Below are positions 11,601-21,112 of a stretch of 64,000 bases of DNA, in pieces. The notes below the pieces were generated by a model. The model did not search any database. It had not been told where the DNA came from and was given only the letters and a program-made list of their open reading frames with translations. The stretch is from contig CAMZMU010000069.1 in assembly GCA_947311845.1 (NCBI GenBank), positions 9,816,458 to 9,880,457 of the forward strand, read 5' to 3'. The stretch is from Poa pratensis (lineage: Eukaryota; Streptophyta; Magnoliopsida; Poales; Poaceae). Numbering within the stretch: the stretch's first letter is position 1; every line of letters begins with the position of its first letter. The translations under genes were made by a program, and so were the position numbers.

Positions 11601-14012
11601 GAAGACACGATTCCACTGCGTGCGGATGGCTTCCCCCGAGTTCATGAAGCTGGTAAACCAATCTTGTCTGGGGACTTGCTCCGCCTTGCAGAAGGACCCA
11701 TGATTGCCTTGCAGGAATCTATCTTGCATCTAGAGGAGATCCTTCTTAAAGACAAGCAGCCGAGTTACCCGGCGTTCCCGGTCCAGGTGCCAAAGGTGTT
11801 GGTGGACTTTGTCCAGGACGACCCCGCGGATGTGTTCTTCATAGCGTACGAGGACATCTTCAAACTCTTTCACACTCAATGGCTGGACTATAACATGGTC
11901 CGCCTATATGCGCTCTATGTGGCGATGAAGATCAGGAGAGATGATACCCCGTACATCGCGATAGTGGATCCCTACTACATGCGCGACAGCCATCTGGTGG
12001 AAGGATCAAAGACACGGGAAACGGCCACGGAGTACCTCGTAAGGGTCATGCTGGCCAACAAGAGGAAGAACGCCCTTCTTCTGCCTTTCTTTTTCGAGTA
12101 AGTACACATCCGCTCGCCACCGTCGGATCTTATGCCTTCTTGTACATTTCTTCCATCGCTGATCCTTTGTCCAACATTCTGTTTCAATTGTGTTGAGCAG
12201 GGACAAGTACTGCGCACTCATCTACGTATCCCCGAGGTGGTCCATTGCCACTTATTTGGACTCGGGGAATAAATCCACGCCAAGACGATACACCAGAATA
12301 AAGGGTGTTCTCGATGACGCTCTCGAGGCCTATGCCCAAAAGGGCGGCCCCTTCCATAAGAATGCAGAATTCTTCACGGAGGACAACACACACAAGTTCC
12401 AGCATGGGACCGGCTTCCATTGCATCAAACAACTGGATGGCAGCGTGAAGGAGGCCTACTACGCCCTCCATCACTTTAAAGTGATTGTCCGGGATTACGA
12501 GAAAACAAAGATTCCATCTGGTCTCGCAGAATACACCAAAATGGCGGATGCTCTCACCGATACTGATTACAGAATAGACTTCCATCGCATTCGGCTGCAG
12601 TTGTTAACGATCATCCTCGACGATGTCATTCACAAATCAGGGTCCTTCCACTACCCCAGAGGTATTATAGAACTGTATGTGTAGGGTTATATATTATATA
12701 TATGCTATGCTTATGAAACCCAAATAGGATAGTCATATGATTTCCAACCATGACAATTGATTGATTGTCTTGCCTCTCTACTTAGATGAATAAATTATAC
12801 TCTATTTATATCACTAACCAATATATATCCCAATCCATCTTCAGGGTTGTGTCAGAGGGATATCGAAGAACGACTAGAGGCATAGAATGACACCAGGGAG
12901 TGGAGGACGAAAGAAGGCTTTCTACCGTTCCCGGCGCCACTCAAGAAGAGGACTCCATGATCATGCATCCTCCCGCGCGATCTTGCTCACCATCATCGCC
13001 GATGTGTACTACATTTGATCGTAGTTAGGCGGCGAACACTTGATTTGTAATGTGTAGTGTGAAATGATGAAACATTCGGCACTTTTGTGACTATGTGTAT
13101 ATATGTATCTCGATCGGGCACTAAGTAATATGTGTGATGACATATTGATTAATGTGTTTGTCTGTTTATATACCTGTCAAATATACCTGTATTTCTGTAT
13201 AAACCTGTATAAATCCTATATATACCTGTATTTGTACAGCAAAACAAAAAAATACTGGTATTTCTGTTTCAAATTTCTGTGGCGCACGCTTTTTTTTTGT
13301 GGCGCACCAAGGAACAGTGCGCCACAGAATTCCTCTGCATAGGGGTGCTGCCGAGCTATTTCTGTGGCGCACCGCGCTGGGTGCGCCACAGAAATAATTT
13401 TTTTGGCGAGAATTCTGTGGCGCACCCAGCAAACCTCCCGGTGCGCCACAGAAAGTCAAAAACGTGCGCCACAGAAAGGCCTTTCTGTGGTAGTGATGCT
13501 ATCATTGTGGAAATGGACGGTGCAATAAAATTGACTAATGAGCTCAGGGCAATATGATTGAGAGATCAAAGCTACCTTCAAGATGTCCATTTTCTCAAGA
13601 GTTGAATAGATGTGAGCAAGATAGTTATCTTTGTGTTCATTTAGATATTCGTCATCAAGTTGCTTGGCCTCCACAACTTTGTCTTTGAGAGTCATGTAGA
13701 ACTCATTCCACATCTTGAATTGAGTGCGAGTCCAGAACCTCTCATCACCTTCACATGTCCTTGCCACAAAACGATATGGATTGAGCTTGTGCACCTCCCT
13801 CCAATTCTTCCTTGACATGTCCTTGAAATTTTCAATGGGAACCTCTTCTTCTTCCATCAAAACAGCATCAACTGCAGGCTGTTGGTTCCCTCTGCCACCA
13901 CCAGGACGATGATTAGAGCGACCGCGGGCTTGCGGAACGGGTGCACGAGCAGCCTTGGTGCGAGGTTTCTTCCTCAAGGACTCACGACGAGCATTACGGT
14001 CATCGTTATCAC
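8648..14012 (-). CDS. Extra (env-like position) ORF of Sirevirus, split by CACTA
   Basis: This is an ORF downstream of pol on the same strand, in two blocks: 14012-13496, then 9554-8648 after removing the CACTA element and one copy of its ATG target duplication. The frame continues exactly across the junction, giving roughly 470 codons. The N-terminal block is basic and Gly/Arg-rich (KKPRTKAARAP, RGRSNHRPGGGRGN). The middle is a globular, aromatic-rich region (RKNWREVHKLNPYRF). The C-terminal part has a PKKKKGSS cluster and a strongly acidic DDEEDDEEDDENEEE tail. No signal peptide or membrane segment is seen. The first codons directly follow a good 3' splice site on the - strand (TCTTCTCACAG, AG at 14014-14013), suggesting expression from a spliced mRNA. 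Sireviruses often carry an ORF here, called env-like, of unproven function. Confidence 0.7.
9585..10007. repeat. CACTA 1 left subterminal hairpin array
   Basis: About nine consecutive hairpins share the stem TTTCTGTGGCGCA / TGCGCCACAGAAA, with loops of 8-14 bases that differ from unit to unit. In CACTA elements, subterminal motifs are the binding sites of the TNPA-type protein. Confidence 0.85.
10270..12885 (+). pseudogene. CACTA-borne Ulp1-like cysteine protease-fold gene, disrupted
   Basis: Five exons can be read with consensus borders: up to 10519, 10621-11133, 11208-12097, 12201-12661 and 12845-12885. The first start codon is unresolved. The middle is Pro/Arg-rich and acidic. The C-terminal half has the pattern seen in CACTA-carried Ulp1-like proteins: WLDYNMVRLYALYVAMK, IAIVDPYYM, a long helix, KNALLLPFFFEDKYCALIYV and a YLDSG strand. 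Ulp1 peptidases use His-Asp-Cys; here the expected HW position reads KY, so catalysis is doubtful. An in-frame TGA at 10726-10728 further breaks exon 2. Its role in transposition is unknown, and such genes are widespread passengers of grass CACTAs. Confidence 0.65.
13275..13488. repeat. CACTA 1 right subterminal hairpin array
   Basis: Three to four further hairpins with the same TGTGGCGCAC / GTGCGCCACA stem as the left array, abutting the terminal TAGTG. Confidence 0.85.
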
Positions 14013-15236
14013 CTGTGAGAAGAGAGCAGAGGAATGGAGCAATAGATGAGAAACATATGCCAGAAGGTTTTCAGGGGATAAATTTCTGTGAATTTAGGAA
14101 GTGCATGTTCTGAAAAATTGAAGCATTCGGATTTAGGTCGGAATGACCCGGAAAAATCCGAGCGAGCCGGAATTTTCCGAGCCATTCCGGATGCTCACAT
14201 TTCATCGAAATCAAGTCTCAAATACTTCCTAAAAACACAAGACAGAGATTGGGGGCTATGATTTGACGTGGTTAGCCCCTCTCAGTAGGATAGTACTAAG
14301 GGATTCAAGGAAAACTATTTGATATAGGAAGAGCAACAAGGGGAAATCGACACCAACCCGACGACATGGCGATGCAAAGAACGAGTCGTTGAAGAGCCTT
14401 CAAATCCCAAGAGGAGTCCACCGGAGAAGGACCGGAGATCCGGACGGCCGGAGAGCCTCCCGGAGTGGCGGCGGCGATTTGCGGTGGAGAGGAGAGTGGA
14501 CGAGTCGAGGGGGAAGAAGAAAGAATGAGGGTCAACGCCCCCCCCCGCACGAACGTTAAGTGAAGAAAGATACATCCGGAATAGATCCGGAATACACTCG
14601 GAATTCCGAGTTGTCCGGAATTTTCTGAACTCATTCCGAACCCATTCCGGAGCACGTCTCAGAGCTACTGGATAGGTCCAGATTCGTTTGGTAGATAGCC
14701 GGAACATTCCGAGCCATCCGGAATTCTGGACTGAATCCGAATGAAATCCGAACCAAGGAAAAATTGATGTTTTATAAACGAAATTTTCTGGAATTTTGGC
14801 ATATGTCAATAGATGAAGAGATAGACTAGGTGTAACAGCAGAGACACAAGATAAGGGATATAGTGTTCTACACATGTTCGTTGGAAAGAACGAAATCCAA
14901 TACACACAAAAGCAACAATGAGCATGTTTTGAACTAGATAAAGAAACAATCTTGAGTGAGTGAAAGATTCAACTCCTATAGAGAGGAGGGCGGTGGCCTT
15001 AGCCACCATGTTTGAGTATATATGACTTGACGCCGCGAAGATATATCTTGGGCTCAAAATCAAAACTCATCTTTGAAGCACATTTGATCACATAATTGAC
15101 TATTATGCAAGATTTGTTTATTTGCGCATAATAAGGGAGGTGTTGACTCATGAATTGAGTTACACCCCCCTATGTCCATGCGTACATCCAAACCAAATAA
15201 CTATTGTCTAATATGGGTAGGTATGCAAGAAATCCA
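14013..15236 (-). promoter_or_regulatory. Sirevirus internal spacer with CGG-palindrome clusters
   Basis: Between the pol stop and the extra ORF lies 1.2 kb without coding sequence. It contains two clusters of TCCGGA, CGGAAT and ATTCCG motifs (about 14120-14215 and 14570-14760) like those in the LTR upstream of its TATA box. On the - strand the distal cluster is followed by a CT-rich, then GC-rich leader-like stretch (about 14540-14300). The proximal cluster lies just upstream of the 3' splice site at 14014. I infer a possible internal promoter plus intron for the extra ORF. Confidence 0.4.
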
Positions 15237-15930
15237 CTAAGTCCAATTGCTTATATCCACCACATTTATTTCACCTCTCAACTCTTTGAATCTCGCTTCA
15301 CCAAGAGGCTTTGTGAATATATCGGCGAGTTGATGCTTGGTGTTGACATAGTTGATTGCAATATCGCCCTTTTCAACATGATCTCGAATGAAATGATACC
15401 GGATCTCAATATGCTTGGTCTTCCCATGAAGTACCGGATTATGAGCAATCTTGATGGCACATTCATTGTCACACAAAAGAGGCACTTTGTCATAAATGAC
15501 ACCATAATCCTTTAAAGTTTGCCTCATCCATAATAATTGTGCACAACAACTTCCGACGGCAATGTACTCGGCCTCGGTGGAGGAGGCGGCCACACAATTT
15601 TGTTTCTTCGAAGACCAACTGACAAGTGACCTACCAAGGAATTGGCAAGTACCCGAGGTTGATTTTCTATCCATTTTGTAGCCCGCCCAATCCGCATCCA
15701 AGTAACCTACAAGATCAAAACTTGTACCATGAGGATACCAAAGACCAAAGTTAGGAGTTCCACCAAGATATCTTAAAATCCTTTTGACTGCGGTATCATG
15801 ACTTTCTCTTGGACTTGATTGGAATCTTGCACACATACCCACACAAAACATAATGTCTGGTCTAGATGCACAAAGGTAAAGCAAAGATCCAATCATAGAA
15901 CGATAAAGCTTTTGATCAACTTCCTTACCA
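15237..15930 (-). pseudogene. Sirevirus pol: RNase H domain
   Basis: Copia RNase H is clear: RPDIMFCVGMCARFQ, GYLDADWAGYKMDRKSTSG, SSTEAEYIAVGS, DNECAIKIA, then the C-terminal tail and stop at 15237. The catalytic acidic residues (the D in LDADW, the E in TEAEY, the D in CDNE) are present. It is separated from RT by the 80-bp duplication, which shifts the frame. Confidence 0.88.
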
Positions 15931-16010
15931 TAATGTCTGGTCTAGATGCACAAAGGTAAAGCAAAGATCCAATCATAGAACGATAAAGCTTTTGATCAAC
16001 TTCCTTACCA
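15851..16010. repeat. Exact 80-bp tandem duplication in pol
   Basis: Bases 15851-15930 are repeated without mismatch at 15931-16010 (unit starts TAATGTCTGG and ends TTCCTTACCA). As 80 is not a multiple of three, the copy disrupts the RT-RNase H frame. Confidence 0.97.
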
Positions 16011-16017
16011 TTCGGAT

Positions 16018-17239
16018 CTAAGTGAAGATCCGCCTTTGAATCCATGGGAAATTTATAAGGCTTGCATTTGTCATATCAAATTTCTTGAGCATGTCCTTAA
16101 TATACTTGGCTTGACATAAGAATGTTCCTTCTCTCCATTGGTGGATTTCAAAGCCAAGAAAATAATTCAACTTTCCAATCATGGACATCTCAAATTCCTT
16201 GGTCATTAGCTTGGAAAATTGATCACTAAATTCATGGTTAGTAGAACCAAAGATAATATCATCAACATATATTTGGCATACGAAAAACTCTCCATTTATC
16301 CTTTTTGTAAAAAGAGTGGGATCTATTACCCCAATTTCAAAGCCACGATCTACTAAGAACTCCTTGAGATGATCATACCAAGCACGTGGAGCTTGCTTGA
16401 GCCCATAAAGAGCCTTATGTAGTAAGTAGACATGGTTAGAAAATTTAGGGTCTTCGAAACCCGGAGGTTGTTTGACATACACCAATTCATTTAGTGGACC
16501 ATTTAAGAAGGCACTTTTAACATCCATTTGATATAAGACAATTTTATGAGTAGATGCATAAGCAATTAGTAAGCGAATGGATTCAAGTCTAGCAACTGGG
16601 GCATAGGTTTCACCGTAGTCGACTCCTTCGATTTGGGAGTAGCCTTGTGCAACCAATCTTGCTTTGTTGCGGATGACTTGACCATGTGAGTCTTGCTTGT
16701 TCTTGAATATCCACTTGGTTCCAATGACATTATGTCATGTGTCTTTGGGTCTTTCAACTAATGACCACACTTTGTTGCGCTCGAAGTTGTTCAACTCTTC
16801 GTGCATAGCCGCAACCCAATCCATATCTTCAAGAGCATCATATACCTTGAGAGGTTCTAAGCTAGACAAACAAGAGACATGACCACAAAAGTTAGATAAT
16901 TGATTGCGTGTGGACACACCCCTACGGATACTCCCAAGGATATTCTCTTTGAAGTGTTGTTGATAATCCAATTTAGATGCACGTCGGATGACCTGGCGTT
17001 CCATGGCTTGACCAATTGTTTCACCAACACAAATATCTTCATCATTGCCTTCATCTTATTCATGGTCAACCCTTTGTGGAGTTCTTGGAGTTATGGGTTC
17101 ATGATGGTCGTGTTCACCACTAGAGTTGGGTGGGTCTTGACCATTTTCTTGATCATGTGAATGAAGATCTTGTTCTTGTTCTTGTTCTTGGATAGCTTGT
17201 TGATCAATTGTTGATGTGGGTGGCTTAACTTGGGTAGAA
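16018..17239 (-). pseudogene. Sirevirus pol: reverse transcriptase
   Basis: Copia RT is read from about 17000 downward: WVAAMHEELNNFERNKVW, then [56 protein letters not shown] and the catalytic [10 protein letters not shown]. An in-frame TGA falls between RPKDT and HNVIGTKW (about 16733). The reading frame is cut at 17244 by the Angela-type Copia insertion and resumes near 34016. Confidence 0.9.
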
Positions 17240-17244
17240 CTTGT

Positions 17245-17804
17245 TGTAGGAAATATGCCCGAGAGGCAATCATAGAGATGATGATATTTCGATGTATCCA
17301 TGATTTATAATAATGTGCCTTGAAGAATGTCTTTGTATTGATTGACAAGTACGTGACTTGTTTGTGAAACTCATTACTTGTATGGTTATTCTTAATATGT
17401 CCCTAGTCGGGGTTCATGTGAGGACACACTTGAATATTAGACTAGCACATGTATTGGTTGATGACTATGTTTCACAAGTCATAGACATGGAGATGTTAAA
17501 CAAATAATGTGGACTTATGTTATGAACATAGAGTTGGACTGACCCACCTTGAGACGATGCAGCAATGTTCATAGTTCTCTCTCTACACGATGTGTATGCT
17601 TTGTCCCTAGACCTGAGATTGTCGCATGTACCCGAGATGTGAATCGACCTACTTTGGGGCTATCAAACACTACACTGTGAAAGGGTAGCTATAAAGGTAG
17701 CTTACGGTTTTGTCATGAAACATGCTGCGAAGCATGGTCCGTCAAGATGGGATTTGCCCCTCTCTTCTTGAGAGGGATATTTCTCTAGGCCCCTCGAGTG
17801 ATCG
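17245..17804 (+). repeat. Angela-type 5' LTR, 3'-truncated
   Basis: It matches the first 560 bp of the 3' LTR (32699 onward) with only a handful of differences, then stops at 17804. The remaining 750 bp or so, with promoter and primer binding site, is missing. Confidence 0.92.
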
Positions 17805-20800
17805 CTCGCCGCCGTACTGTGCCCCTCCCCGCTATCGAGCATCCGCGCCTCCTGGACCTGGCTTAAGAGGAGCATCCGAAGCCCTCAAACCCTAACCCTA
17901 GCCCGACTCCCTCTTGCCCTCTTCTCCGTTCTTCTCGCAACCGAGACGCAGCCATGGCCGCCGTGCACATCACCGCCGCTGTAGGCCTCCCCGAGGCAAG
18001 CCGAGGCCACCACGAGCTCCGCCAACCTCTCCTCTTCCTCCTCGATGAGCCACGCGAGCCAGGATGGATCGCATTGGGTGAATCGCGCCGTCTTCTCTGC
18101 CTTCGGCCGCGGATGCCGTGGATGATTCCGTCACCGGCAAGCCTCCTTCGACCTCGCCGTCCACGTCTTCGTACTCAGGGTGAGCCGCTGCACCTCGCCG
18201 TGCCTTCCGTTCGTTCTTTCTCTCGCCGTAGCGCCATCGCGCTGTAGCCCGTCGCCGCCCGCCGCCGTCGCCGGGCAAGCTCCAGTGGCCATACCCGGAC
18301 GCCGCCGCCACGTTTAGGTTCGTCTGGACCCCCTCCGCTGAACGCACTCCTTGCACCCCCGCGCACACATGCGGACGCGCCCAGAGCGTGGTCGCCGCCG
18401 ATGCCTTCCCCGGCCGAACGACACCGAACCTTCGGGTTCAGTTTTGTCAGCAGTACAATCGGATTATCTGAAACCAACACAATCGGATAATCCGAGATGT
18501 TCCAGTACGAATTGTTTTAGTCCTTAGCAGATTTTCAGACCCTCCCGTGGAGATCAGATAATCCGAGTTAGCCACAACCGGATAATCCAAAAAACATCAG
18601 TACGCCTGGAAAAATAATAAAAGGCAAGAAACTTATGTAAACTTCTAAAATCAATAACTTTTGTGATGTTCATCCAAAATTTGCAATTGAGGTATCAAAA
18701 TGTCCAGAAAAAGGAAACCTAACCAAAAGTATAACTCACCCATGCAAATGAATCTTTTAAATTGTGAAAATAATTGAAATACACCTTCATCTGTGAAATG
18801 GGCAAATTTGGGAAATTCATATCTTCCTAAATATTGTTCAGAAAAATGCAAACTTGGTCTCAGTGGCGGAGGATGAACAAAATTTGAGGTAGGGCGAACA
18901 GAAGGCCCAACAGCCAACGCTGCATGCTCCATTTGTTATTTCTGTTAACTCAGACCAGCGATACGATTTAGCATACGTATATACTACCTTTTGTCTGCGA
19001 GCCAAGGTAGGGCGAGCGCCCGACCTTGCCCTACTGAGAGCTCCGCCACTGCTTGGTCTCTAAATGACCAGGTGAACAAACCCTATGTTTTGACATCAAA
19101 TTCATGTTCAAATAAATATTTTTAATGGCTGCTTTCTTGTACTGTATGAAAATGGCGGAAAAGGATGAATTTGGAAAAATTAATAACTTTTTAATTAATG
19201 GTCCAAAAATTAAGTTTGACCTCTCAAAATATTCCGCGAGTCAATACCTAACAGGAAACAACATTTTCATGCATGTAAGAATATATTTAGGTGCTGGTCT
19301 TATTAGAGTTATTAATATGCCACTAAGATAAATATGAGGGTAGGCCAAATAATGCCTAATTATTTGGGACACTCATTTAACTCGATGCTTATGTCTAGGA
19401 TCTCTTAGTTGCATTAAAATGTCATATCATCATGAGTGTGCATTGCACCTACTTGTATTCGTGTTATTTATGTTGTTCCTTTTCCGGTGTTGTTTGTGCT
19501 TCGGTAGATCGAGGAGTTGAGGTGCAACCACAATTCTTCGACGATTCTTACTACCTTTCATATCAACAAGGCAAGCGTAATCCCCCCTCTGAGCATGTCT
19601 CATACTATATTTCCGCAAATATTTTCTCCACTATAATATTGAATGCGGTTCCAAATGTTAATTTGATTGGATTAGAGTATCCTATAGTTGCATTAAGATT
19701 CTGATGCCATTACCTGTTTCCCTCCTATTATCCATAGGTTTGTATTGTTGGCCTGTGATACTTAACTATGCTATGATGTTGCTTAGCCATGCTTAGTTAA
19801 ATGCTTAGCCGTCCGATGGATATTTCATGTTGGGAACAAATGTTGAAATGTTCGGATGATGGTGGAGGAATTGTGGTGACAGGTAATAAAATGCTTAAAG
19901 GTGGGGATGAGAGGCCACTATGGTTGGTGGTGCTTTGTCTCGTTCCCGCCACCTAGATGCGAGTTCTCGCCTACGAGCCAAGATGAGCGTGCAACCATGC
20001 GTGGGCATATGGAACCTCGTCGACCGACTAACTTGTGGCGGACTAGCCGAGGGTCCTCTAGTTTGGCTTTCCATTTGCGCGTGCGTTGAGATGGTGGCCA
20101 AGACTGAGATGAGGATTGTGGTGTTTAGGAAAATGGTGGCCACGGGGCAGGGTGTTGGAGGCACTGAACCTGTCCCGTCCTCACTGATGATCCTTGGTTA
20201 GGCTCAAGCGAGGTAAAGGTTGTAACCGCTCCCACTCAGCCGGCTTTCCCGGAAGAGAGCTAATGTACAGGCAATGAGCCGGACGGTACACATGGATAAG
20301 AAGCTTGGTGGGCCCTCGGGAGCCTGGCGACTTTCCCATTGTACACCCCTGATTCGGGGAGGTGCCTTTGTAGAACAGGTATAGTGATGATGGTGGTTGA
20401 TGATGAGAAAAGTGATCAAAAGAGAAGAGTTACTTCTTACCCCTTTTAAAAATATTCTGATTAGTCGATGCCATGGAGTTATGTTTTCATAAATAAAATC
20501 AGCTTTATGCAAAACAGCTATAAAACCTTGAAAGCCTCATCGAGCTAAAGCTCTATATTTTAATCTTGCGAGTTCGTCGAACTCAACATCGTTTGTTTTG
20601 TTTCAGAGGAGAGCTTCACCGACCTCGAAGGTGGGTTCTTTGTGGACGTTGACGAGTAGTCTGGGGTTCCCAGGTGGCAGCTTGGGACATCCCGGAACAG
20701 CTGGCGCTGGAATGTTTATCTGTAGGCCTCTTAGGCCATAATTTGGATCTTGTTGTTTAGAACAACTTAATTCGCTTCCGCATGTTGTAATGTTGGGTCT

Positions 20801-21094
20801 GTGACCTCTGGTTGTATTTGCTATCTTTCTCTATTATAAGAGTTGAACTATAATGCTTTGAGTCATAGAGTCTGTGATGTGCCAGTTGTTCCACAAGTCT
20901 TGATCTCTCTATTATGCATTGAGGGTTGTGCCTGTGTTAAGGCATCAATCGGGGTGTTGCGTTGCCGATGATCCATTCCGAGCAACGCCTGCCAAAGGTT
21001 TTGGCCGGGGATTGGTAAACCCATAACCTCCGGTTGTATCGCTTAACCGGTGACACACAGCATCAGTGTATAGCAGTCGGGTCGGGGCGCCACA
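17802..21094 (+). repeat. Gypsy left LTR, 5'-truncated
   Basis: It aligns to 24579-27813. Relative to the right LTR it gains the hAT MITE at 18861-19051 and lacks about 145 bp after 20348. It includes a GC-rich, leader-like block (about 17810-18420) and several GGATAATCCG motifs (18450-18600). Confidence 0.88.
18861..19051. mobile_element. hAT MITE with 8-bp TSD
   Basis: The termini CAGTGGCGGA / TCCGCCACTG are perfect inverted repeats. CTTGGTCT is duplicated on both sides (18853-18860 and 19052-19059). The right LTR has the empty site, which proves insertion after retrotransposition. Confidence 0.95.
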
Positions 21095-21112
21095 AGTTGG
21101 TATAAGAACAAG
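21095..21112 (+). other. Gypsy primer binding site (degenerate)
   Basis: AGTTGGTATAAGAACAAG directly follows the LTR end. It resembles the iMet-tRNA primer site TGGTATCAGAGC with several substitutions. Confidence 0.6.

Larger units (their letters stand above)
9555..13495 (+). mobile_element. CACTA (En/Spm) element 1, 3.9 kb, TSD ATG
   Basis: It starts CACTACTAGGAAAAGGG and ends in GGTAGTG, the inverse of CACTACC, with ATG duplicated outside (9552-9554 and 13496-13498). Both ends carry subterminal inverted-repeat arrays built on TTTCTGTGGCGCA. It carries one spliced gene of the Ulp1-like type, and no TNP2 transposase was found, so it appears non-autonomous. It is inserted in the Sirevirus extra ORF. 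Confidence 0.92.

Noticed and set aside
17880..17905. CCCTAACCCTAG resembling telomere repeat
   Set aside because: Only about one and a half units, and repeated at the same place in the other LTR. It is part of a leader-like motif, not a telomere.
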